DNA from: DATKDU01 sp035512595
Lineage (GTDB): Bacteria; Planctomycetota; Planctomycetia; Pirellulales; Pirellulaceae
Direction: 5' to 3'
NCBI GenBank assembly: GCA_035512595.1
Contig: DATKDU010000497.1
Span: forward strand, 1 to 39,913
Length of the DNA stretch: 39,913 nt
Shown here: positions 32,255 through 39,913 of the stretch, piece by piece
Layout of the letters: the number at the start of each line of letters is the position of its first letter
Position numbering within the stretch: position 1 is the first letter of the stretch
Translations under genes and position numbers: made by a program
Notes under the pieces: generated by a model
What the model was told of the DNA's origin: nothing
The model's database searches: none
What the model saw: only the letters and a program-made list of their open reading frames with translations

Positions 32255-33169
32255 ATGGAAAACGCATCTCCTCACGCCTCGCGTTTGCCCCGCCCCGTGG
32301 CCGAAGGCGTCGAGCTCAAGTCTACCTCCTACGAAAGGGCGTCGATCGGCCTGACCTCCATCCTGATGCTCTTCGGCACGATCACGTTCCTCATGTTCCT
32401 CATCTGGCTGTCGTCGCAGTGGAGATGGGATCGAGCCGTGGCGACCGTCGGCTTGGAGGACGTCGGCGGCGGCGGCCAAGGGGACAACCTGACTGAAGAT
32501 CGGGACATGGAAATCCCCGGCATGGATGAAATCCCGGAGCTGGCCGAGCCGCAAGTCGAGCAGTCGCTGGAATCGATCACCCAGGTCGTGGCCTCGCAGG
32601 ACCTGGTGATGGACACGTTCGGCGGCAAAGGGGCCTTTGGCGAAGGGGAAGGGACGGGTATCGGCGACGGTCGAGGTCCCGGACAAGGACTTGGCACAGG
32701 CGACGGCATCCCAGCCTGGGATCGATGGGAGGTCCGATGGTCGGCCAGCGATCTTAGTCTTTACAAACGTCAACTCGATTTCTTTGGCATTGAGTTCGGC
32801 ATTGCCGGCGGCGGCATCAAGACGGTCGATTACGTCAAGAATTTCACCGCAGGTTCTCCCGCCGTCAGGCGCGGACAAAACCCAAAAGCGGAAAAGCGGA
32901 TTCGCTTCCTGTATCGCGACGGGCCCCTAAAACAAGCGGATCGGACAATTGCCGCCGACGCCGGAGTGAATATCGACGGACGGATCGTCTTTCACTTCTA
33001 CTCCGATGCCATGTACAAGCAGCTTCTAGCGCTGGAAAACGAGAAAATGAGGCCCCGACCCATCAGTGAAGTGCTGCGAACCGTCTTCGGCATTCGTCCA
33101 GTCGGCAATGGCTTTGAGTTTTACGTCATTCGCCAGGATTACCGCACGCCAAATCCCGCGGCGTCGTAG
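32255..33169 (+). CDS. One-TM envelope protein, paralogue A
   Basis: A 304-residue protein. The short cytoplasmic N terminus ends in TSYERASIGLTSILML. One TM helix (about 27-52) follows, then an acidic, Gly-rich linker and a conserved C-terminal domain of about 135 residues beginning PAWDRWEVRWSASDL. This C-terminal domain is shared with the next gene: both have YKRQLDFFGIEFG, RIRFLYRDGPLKQADR (VDGPLKRADR in B) and YVIRQDYR. No known family name is recognised. The layout (N-terminal anchor, flexible periplasmic linker, C-terminal domain) recalls TonB or TolA, but the sequence does not. It lies between the toroid gene and the ExbB/ExbD genes, so it may be a moving part driven by them. Confidence 0.75.
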   Translation: MENASPHASRLPRPVAEGVELKSTSYERASIGLTSILMLFGTITFLMFLIWLSSQWRWDRAVATVGLEDVGGGGQGDNLTEDRDMEIPGMDEIPELAEPQVEQSLESITQVVASQDLVMDTFGGKGAFGEGEGTGIGDGRGPGQGLGTGDGIPAWDRWEVRWSASDLSLYKRQLDFFGIEFGIAGGGIKTVDYVKNFTAGSPAVRRGQNPKAEKRIRFLYRDGPLKQADRTIAADAGVNIDGRIVFHFYSDAMYKQLLALENEKMRPRPISEVLRTVFGIRPVGNGFEFYVIRQDYRTPNPAAS

Positions 33170-33201
33170 TCGGCGGGCCAATCGAGACTCCTTGGCGGCT
33201 G

Positions 33202-34140
33202 ATGCAGCCGACAGCGATGAGCGACAGCGACACATCACCAGCGACCCGTCCCCGTGCGGGCGATTCATGCCAACTCCGTCCCACGCGCTACGAGCGCGTC
33301 TCCGCCGCCTTGACGAGTGTTCTGATAATGCTGGGAGCGGTGACGGCGCTGATGTTGCTGATCTGGCTGTCGCGCACGACACACTGGGTTCGGTCACCGG
33401 CACACGTGGCCTTGGCCGGCGATCCTGCGAGCCAGCCGGTTCCGCCGGCCGAACAGCCTGGCGGGGAGCTTCAACCCCCCGGAGCGGAGGAGTTGCCCGA
33501 GACAGGGGAGCCGCCCCCTGAGCTGGTGCTGGAAAGGATTGCCGCGACGGTCGAGTCGCAAGTCGTTTCGCTCGAAGCATTGACGATTGCTGAGGGGGAC
33601 GGCGACGAAGGCCGAAAAAAAGGGGATGACGGCGGCGGCCCCGTTGGCGATGGTCCCTTCATCGGCCGGTCCCCATGGGACCGCTGGGAGATTCGCTATT
33701 CCGCCCGCGACCTGGAGGAGTACAAGCGGCAACTCGACTTCTTTGGCATCGAGTTCGGCGTGGCCGGCGGCGGCGATCCTCAGGTCCACTACATCAAGGA
33801 TTTTTCGTCTGCCCGCCCCACCATCCGCACCGGCCATTCCCGAGATGAGAAGCGGATTCGATTCCTGTACGTTGACGGTCCGCTGAAACGCGCCGACCGG
33901 GAGATCGCCCAGGCGGCAGGAGTCGTCACCGAGGGCCGAACCGTGTTTCAGTTTCACACCACGGAGATGTACAACACCTTGCTGAAGCTGGAAAACGACC
34001 GCATGCGGCCGCGGCGGATCAGCGAAGTCGTCCGCACGGTCTTTGCGGTGCGAAAGACCGAAAACGGCTATGAGCTCTACGTCATCCGGCAAGACTATCG
34101 CGCGCCAGGCATCACTCCGCCGCGGCGGACGGCTATTTAG
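33202..34140 (+). CDS. One-TM envelope protein, paralogue B
   Basis: A 312-residue tandem paralogue of the preceding protein, 32 bases downstream. It repeats the same plan: RYERVSAALTSVLIMLGAVT leads into the TM helix, then a Pro/Glu-rich linker (PPAEQPGGELQPPGAEELP), then the shared domain from PWDRWEIRYSARDL. Identity is high in the C-terminal domain and low in the linker, as expected for an old duplication with a conserved working part. Two near starts (33202 and 33217) are possible, and neither has a strong ribosome-binding site. The two copies might form a heterodimer or serve different partners. Function unknown. Confidence 0.75.
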   Translation: MQPTAMSDSDTSPATRPRAGDSCQLRPTRYERVSAALTSVLIMLGAVTALMLLIWLSRTTHWVRSPAHVALAGDPASQPVPPAEQPGGELQPPGAEELPETGEPPPELVLERIAATVESQVVSLEALTIAEGDGDEGRKKGDDGGGPVGDGPFIGRSPWDRWEIRYSARDLEEYKRQLDFFGIEFGVAGGGDPQVHYIKDFSSARPTIRTGHSRDEKRIRFLYVDGPLKRADREIAQAAGVVTEGRTVFQFHTTEMYNTLLKLENDRMRPRRISEVVRTVFAVRKTENGYELYVIRQDYRAPGITPPRRTAI

Positions 34141-34407
34141 GAGCCGGCGATCAGCAACTTCCGCGTTTACAGAAGCACCCAATCACAAGCACCAAGCCCG
34201 GCGCCTCTGCAAATCTTGACCGTGGAATGATGAATCGCGGGCCGCCGGATGTTACATTGGGGGTGTCCCGGCTCGTCCGCTGGCCATCCCCGCGCCTTCG
34301 ACTCGGACACTACAATGCCCCGCTGCGACGGCCGCACTCCGGGGATCGCTGGAATTTGTTCCCGACTTCTCCGTGGGCCTATCGGAAAATAGAGAGAGAC
34401 CTTGGTT
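34141..34407. other. Gap before the ExbB gene
   Basis: 267 bases without a supported gene. It separates the paralogue pair from ExbB and could hold an internal promoter. I saw no clear promoter, hairpin or repeat in it. Confidence 0.5.
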
Positions 34408-35073
34408 ATGATCAATTTGCCGCCCTGGCTGCTGACGTTCATCAACAACGCGGTCTACGCCATGCTGGCGGCCAATGCCTTGTGGGCGCTGTACTGCGTG
34501 CTGGTGGTCTGGACGCGGCTCTCCGGCAAGGGATTCCGCACCGACAAGCAACAAGATGCCTTTCTGGACGAGCTCGAGCAACCGCTGCTTAAAGGAGAGG
34601 TGGAGCCGGCGGCCGCAATCTGCGAGGCGAGCCCCAAGGCACTGCCGCAGCTTTGCCGCCTGGGTCTGGCCAACTCCCAGTTCGAGCTGACTAAGGTGCA
34701 GGACCTGCTCATGGAGCGGTTTCAGCAGGACGTGCTGACCGACATCGAAAACAAGATCAACTGGATCAACAACGTCATCAAGACCGCGCCGATGCTGGGG
34801 CTGCTGGGGACGGTGCTGGGGATGATGGCCGCCTTTGCAAAGCTGGCCGGCGGCTCGGGGCAGGCGGTCGATCCTCAGGATCTGGCCAGCGACATCTCCT
34901 TCGCGCTGATCACGACGGCCATCGGGTTGTTCATCACGATTCCCTGCCTGCTCGCGACCGCCAAGTTCGGCATCATGCTGCGAAATTTCGAGAGCATGAT
35001 CACCGTGGGGCTGAACCGGTTCCTCGACGCCCTGGCGATCGCGCAGAGGCAACTGCCCGCTCAGCGGAGGTAG
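34408..35073 (+). CDS. exbB: MotA/TolQ/ExbB-family proton channel subunit
   Basis: A 221-residue inner-membrane protein. Three TM helices are seen (about 14-35, 126-144 and 165-188), in the ExbB/TolQ order. The conserved core is NVIKTAPMLGLLGTVLGMMAAF and SDISFALITTAIGLFITIPC, including the family GLLGTVxGM motif and the Thr in helix three. It should form a pentamer around ExbD dimers and use proton flow to move a partner in the cell envelope. ATG 34408 (MINLPPWLL) is preferred over a TTG two codons earlier; the leader is AGAGAGAG. The ExbD gene begins four bases after the stop. Whether it energises TonB-like import, Tol-type constriction or something else is not clear. Confidence 0.93.
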   Translation: MINLPPWLLTFINNAVYAMLAANALWALYCVLVVWTRLSGKGFRTDKQQDAFLDELEQPLLKGEVEPAAAICEASPKALPQLCRLGLANSQFELTKVQDLLMERFQQDVLTDIENKINWINNVIKTAPMLGLLGTVLGMMAAFAKLAGGSGQAVDPQDLASDISFALITTAIGLFITIPCLLATAKFGIMLRNFESMITVGLNRFLDALAIAQRQLPAQRR

Positions 35074-35076
35074 GCC

Positions 35077-35538
35077 GTGGGATTCAAGCTGAAGCGGACG
35101 CCAAGGGAATCGGCGGAGATGGACATCACGCCGATGATCGATTGCACGTTCTTGCTGTTGATTTTCTTCGTGCTGACCAGCACCATGGAAAACAAGACGC
35201 TGGACCTGCCCAAGGCCAAGCACGGCGCTGCGGCAGTGGAGCAGAACTGCGTGATCATCGTGATTGGCGGCGGCGGCGATTCCCCGGCGAAGGTCTACCT
35301 CGCCAGCTCGGCCGATGAAGACCAATTGGCCACGGGCTCGGCGGAAGACCAGGAGAAGGCGGTCGCCCAGTACGTGATTCGCGAAGCCCGCGCCCATCCC
35401 GAGAAGAAAGCGGTTCTCATCAAGGCGGCCGCCGGCGTCAAGCATCGCGACGTCGCGCGGATCGCCAAGGCGGCGGCCACGGTCGAGGATGTGACGGTCC
35501 AGGAACTCTACATGGGCGTTACCCAAGAGAAACAATGA
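35077..35538 (+). CDS. exbD: ExbD/TolR-family protein, first copy
   Basis: A 153-residue protein. AEMDITPMIDCTFLLLIFFVL carries the single TM helix with the proton-carrying Asp22 in the PMID motif. The periplasmic domain is of ExbD type (KAVLIKAAAGVKHRDVARIA). It starts with GTG at 35077, with GGAGG seven bases before it inside the end of the ExbB gene, so translation is probably coupled. Its last bases overlap the next gene by ATGA. It pairs with ExbB to form the stator. Confidence 0.92.
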   Translation: MGFKLKRTPRESAEMDITPMIDCTFLLLIFFVLTSTMENKTLDLPKAKHGAAAVEQNCVIIVIGGGGDSPAKVYLASSADEDQLATGSAEDQEKAVAQYVIREARAHPEKKAVLIKAAAGVKHRDVARIAKAAATVEDVTVQELYMGVTQEKQ

Positions 35539-36257
35539 CGGCCAGGAGTGTTCGCATCATCTGCCCCGCGTGTAGCGCCGAACTGCTGGTCAACCAGCAG
35601 GCGATCGGCCGCAAAATGCGCTGCACCCAGTGCGACGAGGTGATCACTGCGGAGGAGGCTCCCGCGCCGCCGCCCCCGAAGTCTCTTCCCGCGCCGCCAC
35701 CGGTCGTAGCGCGGTGGACCACGCCGTCCGAACCGACCCCTCCCCCGATTGCCGCGAAGCCTCAACCGGCCGCCGTGATTGACGAAGCAACGCCGAGCGT
35801 CAAGAAAGGCGCCAAACGCGCCTTCCAGGAAGCGGAGATGGACATGACCCCCATGGTGGATGTCACCTTTCAGCTCCTGATTTTCTTCATGCTCACCGCC
35901 GCCTTCACCATTACCCAGTCGCAGCAGTTTCCCAAGCCCGACCAGACCGAGCCGACGACCAAGCCGGTTCCGCCGGAAGAAGATCCTGACTTCATCATCA
36001 TCCGCATCGACGAGAACAACACCTACCACATCAGCGGGGGAGACCTGGGCGTGGACGAAGAGGAGGCCCCCAGCCCGCCGGAGCTGATGGTCAAGCTCCT
36101 CAGCGCCCGCGGGGGGCTGAGCGGTAAAATCCCCACCAAGCTGCTGGTCAAGGCGCACGGCGACAGCACCCACGAGCGGGTCGTCACCGCCATCGACGCC
36201 GGCAATGACGTAGGAATTGAAGAAGTGAAAGTCCTGACGATCGAGGATGAAGAATAG
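35535..36257 (+). CDS. ExbD/TolR-family protein fused to an N-terminal zinc ribbon
   Basis: A 240-residue protein. Residues 6-36 form a zinc ribbon with CPAC (Cys10, Cys13) and CTQC (Cys30, Cys33), of the kind seen in MJ0042-type domains. A Pro-rich linker (about 42-90) follows, then EMDMTPMVDVTFQLLIFFML with the conserved Asp109 in the TM helix, and a periplasmic ExbD domain (KLLVKAHGDSTHERVVTAID). The ribbon must lie in the cytoplasm and could sense metal or redox state, or dock a partner. The start overlaps the preceding stop in ATGA, so the two ExbD genes are translated in tandem. Two different ExbD subunits per ExbB suggest a heterodimer. Confidence 0.92.
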   Translation: MTARSVRIICPACSAELLVNQQAIGRKMRCTQCDEVITAEEAPAPPPPKSLPAPPPVVARWTTPSEPTPPPIAAKPQPAAVIDEATPSVKKGAKRAFQEAEMDMTPMVDVTFQLLIFFMLTAAFTITQSQQFPKPDQTEPTTKPVPPEEDPDFIIIRIDENNTYHISGGDLGVDEEEAPSPPELMVKLLSARGGLSGKIPTKLLVKAHGDSTHERVVTAIDAGNDVGIEEVKVLTIEDEE

Positions 36258-36276
36258 GCGGGAATGTCGTATAGCA

Positions 36277-36375
36277 AATGACGAAGGAATGACGAGCTGC
36301 CCATGACGACGCCCAAGCCTTACTCGGCATTCCCATTTCCCTCCAATCCGCAATCTGCAATCTGCAATCCGCAAT
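36277..36375. repeat. Two micro-repeat arrays before the beta-propeller gene
   Basis: AATGACGAAGG-AATGACGA (36277-36295) is an 11-base tandem. From 36345 four heptamers follow: AATCCGC, AATCTGC, AATCTGC and AATCCGC, then AAT (to 36375). The heptamer array ends two bases before the GAAGGA ribosome-binding site of the next gene. No protein is encoded in this 132-base gap. Confidence 0.85.
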
Positions 36376-36389
36376 AGAAGGACCCTGGC

Positions 36390-39300
36390 ATGTCGGCGAC
36401 GAAGGTATTGGACATGGCCGAAAAGCAGGGGCTGCTCGACGGCAAGGTGATTGGCGAGCTGCGCACACAGGTTGCCGAATCGAAGTTCGTCGTCACGGCT
36501 GAGGCGATCGCCAAGATCCTCGTCGATCATGGTCACCTGACGGCATTCCAGGCGCGGAAGCTGGTTGCCACGGCACTGGGCGAGCCGGAGCCGGTCGCTC
36601 CGATCGCGACCACTCCAGACAAGTCTTCGCCGCCCCCCCCCAAGCCGCACGAATCGGAGTTGGGCCTGGCCGACAGCTCCTCCCACGACGACATCGTGGA
36701 CATGAAGGTCGCCGCGCCGCCGTCGAAACCGCCAGCGGCCAAGCCGCCCCCCCCCAAGCCCCCCTCGCGGTCCCAAGCGGAAACGCGGCCGCTCGATATT
36801 GCACCGCGCCCCGTTCCGCCACGTTCCGCCCCTTCGCCGCAGGTTCCCGTGTCGTCGCCGGCCCCCTCGGTACTGGAGCCGATTGCCGCTCCGGCGGCAG
36901 TCAGTCCGCTGACGCCGGTTGCACCTCCGCGACCAGCGCCGCCGCCCCCCGCCAGTCCCCGTCAGCCGGTCGATCCGCTGGCACTCGATCCGCTTCAGGC
37001 GCCGAGCGGCACGCCTACCTCCGCTGACCAAAGATCAACCAAGGCGCGGACCCCCGCGCGGCCGAGAGGCGAAAACCCCTGGAAGAATCCAACGTACCTG
37101 CTGCTCGGCGGCGGCGGGTTGCTGGTGATGTTCGTCGTGTTCAGTCTCCTTTTGTGGTTCCTCGTCCGCACGCCCGTCGCGGAGCTATTCAGTGCGGCAG
37201 CGGAAGACTATGAATCCGGTTCGCTGGGGGGAGCCAAAGAAAAATACACCGAGTTTCTCAAACGCACCGACCCCAAGAGCGACGACGCTGGGCTGGCACG
37301 CGTCCGCCTGGGGATGATCGATCTGCGGCAGGCCTCTGCCGAAGGACGAAATCCCAAGCCGGGGATTGAAGCCGCCAACCGCATCCTGCCGGAACTGCTC
37401 AAGGAAGCGCAATTTGACGCCTGCCGGCTGGAACTGCGGTCCATCCTGGTCAGTATGGCGCTGACGTCGGCCAGGGGCGCCCAAGCCGCCAAGACGACCG
37501 AGAAGAAGGAAGAACTGGTCGTGCAGACCGAGGAAGCCTTCAAGCTGGTGGACAATGCGTCGTACATCCCCTCCTCGACGCGCGGCGACGTGCAGCCTCA
37601 GATCAACCAAGCGATCGACATCCTCAAAGCAGCTCGCCGCAGCATCGACCAGGACAAAGACCTCGCTAAGGCGGTCGCGGCGATGAAGGAAGCGACGGAA
37701 GCCAAAGATGCCGCCCAGGCCTATCAGGTCCGCACCGACCTGCTTCGCACCTACCCGGCCCTGGACGCGGATGCCGCACTGCTCGAGGCAACGGCGACGG
37801 TGGCGGCAATGGAGAAGGGACTAGTCAAGCTCCAGGAGGAGAGCTTGTCGCCTCTGACCCAGGACGAACCGCCGCCCACGCCGCAGGTCGTGCTGTCGCA
37901 CACTACCGGCAGTGAAAGCGGTCTGGCCGGCCAATATGTGGCGACCCTGGTGCAAGGCGCCGTGTACGGCTTCGATGCCAATCTGGGGAAACTGCTGTGG
38001 CGGCGTTACGTGGGGCACGACACGAACATTTGGCCCCAGCCAGTTTCTGGTGAAGCAGGGGCCGACTTTCTGCTGGTGGATGGAATGCGGCACGAGCTGA
38101 TCCGCGTCAAAGCCGCATCGGGAGAAGTCGTCTGGCGGCTGGCGCTCGGCCAGCGGTTTACTCCCCCGGTCGTTAGCAGCGAGCAAGTTTACCTCAACAC
38201 GGCCGACGGCCGCTTGGTGGAGGTCAACCTGGCCACAGGCCAGTCTCAGCGGCAGCTCAAGCTGCCGCAGTCCCCTTCCGTCTCGCCCGCCTACGATGCC
38301 CGCGAATTCAAGTTGTTTCAGCTCGGCAAACATTCGTCGCTCTTTGTTCTCGACGCCGATCGCTTCACTTGCACCGAAACGTATTACTTGGGGCACAAGG
38401 CGGGAGCGATACTCGTTCCGCCCGTGACGGTCCTCGGTCACGTGCTGGTGACCGAAAGCCCCAGTGATGATTATTCGCTGATCCATACGCTGGCTTTTGA
38501 TGCCGAGACCAAGAAGCTCAAGAGCGTCGCGGACCCGATCCGGCTCAAGGGACGGGTCGTCGTTCCGCTGCAGGTCGATCGCAACCTGGCCGTCGTCGTC
38601 ACGGACCAGGGTCAAGTCAAGGTGATTCAGGTCGAGCCGGCGATTAAGGAGCGGCCCATTCGCGAAATGGCTACCGGCAGTGCCGGCGGCCGTTCTCAGG
38701 GGATGACTTACTTTGCCCTTGCCCCAGGACAGGTATTCGTCACCAGCGACCGGGTGTCGTGCCTGGAGATTCAAGCGGCTGCGGGCGATCTCAAGAGCAT
38801 GCGGCAACTGCACGGCGGCGACGCCTTTGTCGCCCCGCCGCAAGTCATGGGCAAAGTCCTGATCCACGTCCGCCGTCCCAAGTCATCGCTGGCCATTACA
38901 GTTGAGGCTTACCGCCCGGAGGACAACAAGTCGCTATGGAAGACCGAGATTGCGGCCCCGCTGGCTGCTCTGGCCTATGACCAGGGGCGGCAACAACTGG
39001 CGGCAATCACCAGCCGCGGCCGGGTGTACGAACTCCCCGAGTCGGCGCTTCAAGGTGGCAAGATCGACAAGGCGAACTACGTGCCGATCCCCGGCACCGA
39101 ATCGATGTCGCTGACCGACGCGGTGGAACTTGGCGGCGGCAAGCTGGTGCTTCTTGGCCCGCAAGCGGGACCGCACGGGCTCCTTTACGATCCAAATTCC
39201 TCGGGAAATCGCGCCCAGCAGATCAAGTTCGCCATCGACATTGGCGACGCCTCGGCCCCGGCCACGTTCTTTCAAGGAGGATTGGCGCTGCCGCAGCAAA

Positions 39301-39913
39301 CCGGGCAGGTGATGCTCCTGGACCCCAGCGGCTCGGGCCACAAAGCACAGCCCTTCCAGCCTGCGCTCGTGGCGGGCCAGCGGATCGCCTGGAACCGGCC
39401 GGCCCTCATTCCACCCGATGGAACCGACTTGGCCGTCGCCGATGGGCAGCGGACCATCTACCGGCTGTCCATTCGCCCGCAGCCTCAGCCGCACCTTCAA
39501 TTGCTGGGGGAGACGGTCGTCGCCAACGATATCGTCGCACCGCTGGCTGCCAGTGGCGATACGCTGTATGCCGTGCTGCGCACCGCATCCACCGATCAGG
39601 TCGTCGCCCTTCAGGGGAGCGACTTGACGAATGTAGGGAAGCTGCCGCTGGCGGGGCGCGTTCGCTTCGGCCCGGTCAGTTCCGGCGGGCTGGTGTTCAT
39701 CGCCGACGAAAAGAACCTGCTGGCGCTGGAATCCGGAACCCAACCCCGCTGGTCGCAGCCCCTGGCGCATGGGCTGCCGGCTCGTGCGCCGCTGAAGGTC
39801 GATGCCGACTGGATCGTCATTTTCCAGGACGGGACCGTGAGCCGCCTGTCAGCCGATAGCGGCCAGGAGTTGGCCGCGGCCACGATTGGCGAACATGCCG
39901 GCTCGGCGGCGGC
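36390..39913 (+). CDS. Large TM-anchored beta-propeller (BamB-like) protein, 3' end outside window
   Basis: At least 1174 residues, still open at the window edge. Residues 1-72 are a small helical domain (VLDMAEKQGLLDGKVIGELR, then LVDHGHLTAFQARKLV) that I recall from the cytoplasmic ends of planctomycete kinases and related proteins. A long Pro/Ala-rich linker (about 75-225) follows, then one TM helix (about 236-257), a helical TPR-like region (SAAAEDYESGSLGGAKEKY) and from about residue 500 many PQQ/BamB-type blades (YGFDANLGKLLWRRYVG, IRVKAASGEVVWRLALG). GAAGGA stands seven bases before the ATG. It follows the ExbB/ExbD genes in the same direction and may be the outside working part of that machine. 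No enzyme motif is seen. Confidence 0.88.
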   Translation, partial: MSATKVLDMAEKQGLLDGKVIGELRTQVAESKFVVTAEAIAKILVDHGHLTAFQARKLVATALGEPEPVAPIATTPDKSSPPPPKPHESELGLADSSSHDDIVDMKVAAPPSKPPAAKPPPPKPPSRSQAETRPLDIAPRPVPPRSAPSPQVPVSSPAPSVLEPIAAPAAVSPLTPVAPPRPAPPPPASPRQPVDPLALDPLQAPSGTPTSADQRSTKARTPARPRGENPWKNPTYLLLGGGGLLVMFVVFSLLLWFLVRTPVAELFSAAAEDYESGSLGGAKEKYTEFLKRTDPKSDDAGLARVRLGMIDLRQASAEGRNPKPGIEAANRILPELLKEAQFDACRLELRSILVSMALTSARGAQAAKTTEKKEELVVQTEEAFKLVDNASYIPSSTRGDVQPQINQAIDILKAARRSIDQDKDLAKAVAAMKEATEAKDAAQAYQVRTDLLRTYPALDADAALLEATATVAAMEKGLVKLQEESLSPLTQDEPPPTPQVVLSHTTGSESGLAGQYVATLVQGAVYGFDANLGKLLWRRYVGHDTNIWPQPVSGEAGADFLLVDGMRHELIRVKAASGEVVWRLALGQRFTPPVVSSEQVYLNTADGRLVEVNLATGQSQRQLKLPQSPSVSPAYDAREFKLFQLGKHSSLFVLDADRFTCTETYYLGHKAGAILVPPVTVLGHVLVTESPSDDYSLIHTLAFDAETKKLKSVADPIRLKGRVVVPLQVDRNLAVVVTDQGQVKVIQVEPAIKERPIREMATGSAGGRSQGMTYFALAPGQVFVTSDRVSCLEIQAAAGDLKSMRQLHGGDAFVAPPQVMGKVLIHVRRPKSSLAITVEAYRPEDNKSLWKTEIAAPLAALAYDQGRQQLAAITSRGRVYELPESALQGGKIDKANYVPIPGTESMSLTDAVELGGGKLVLLGPQAGPHGLLYDPNSSGNRAQQIKFAIDIGDASAPATFFQGGLALPQQTGQVMLLDPSGSGHKAQPFQPALVAGQRIAWNRPALIPPDGTDLAVADGQRTIYRLSIRPQPQPHLQLLGETVVANDIVAPLAASGDTLYAVLRTASTDQVVALQGSDLTNVGKLPLAGRVRFGPVSSGGLVFIADEKNLLALESGTQPRWSQPLAHGLPARAPLKVDADWIVIFQDGTVSRLSADSGQELAAATIGEHAGSAA

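Noticed and set aside
34252..37031. Two long - strand frames opposite the ExbB/ExbD and propeller genes
   Set aside because: ExbB, ExbD and zinc-ribbon motifs are unmistakable on the + strand; the antisense products are Arg/Gly-rich and low in complexity.

Overview
The window looks like chromosomal DNA of a planctomycete, most likely of the order Pirellulales. The base composition is GC-rich. Several genes have architectures typical of that phylum: membrane-anchored PQQ/BamB-type beta-propellers, a PilM-PilN fusion beside two large Met/Gly-rich pilus-system proteins, secreted squalene-cyclase-like repeat proteins, and a zinc-ribbon-ExbD fusion. Intergenic spaces are short and full of small palindromes. 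The taxonomic call is inference from family content; no rRNA or tRNA gene is visible.

Layout. Positions 102-2979 hold an acyltransferase (FabD-like) gene and a convergent membrane beta-propeller gene. Positions 2980-5443 form an accessory patch: a trypsin-like protease gene, a 5' relic of an IS110-family transposase, strong hairpins and several short repeats. Positions 5444-7983 carry a HEAT-repeat membrane protein (-), a lipoate/octanoyl-transferase-like protein and adenine phosphoribosyltransferase (+), closed by a 13-bp hairpin terminator. Positions 8059-14707 (-) are a three-gene pilus-like operon: PilM-PilN fusion, PilO-like protein, and a third TM-anchored protein. Positions 15148-19374 (+) carry a GH38-like glycosidase, cmk and plsC. 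An HD phosphohydrolase gene (-) follows, then a secreted protein of unknown function (+), a small hypothetical gene (-) and a 1069-residue secreted protein with an HtrA-like but apparently serine-less protease domain and a PDZ domain (-). A PfkB kinase, ThpR and RecA come next (+).

Positions 30549 to the end form one co-directional cluster (+). It holds a secreted alpha/alpha-toroid protein, two tandem paralogous one-TM proteins, an ExbB/TolQ channel subunit, two ExbD/TolR subunits (one with a cytoplasmic zinc ribbon) and a very large TM-anchored beta-propeller protein that runs off the window. This looks like a proton-motive-force-driven envelope machine whose working parts do not match the standard TonB or Tol sets. 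It is the best candidate for an undescribed system here.

A second theme is mobile or expanding micro-repeats. Heptamer arrays of three unrelated sequences occur: GTGCAGA, CTCCTGA and AATCTGC. The GTGCAGA array forms a perfect 31-bp inverted repeat inside the glycosidase gene without breaking its frame. A different palindromic element is likewise translated in frame inside the HD gene. Further palindrome families lie beside recA and in other intergenic gaps.
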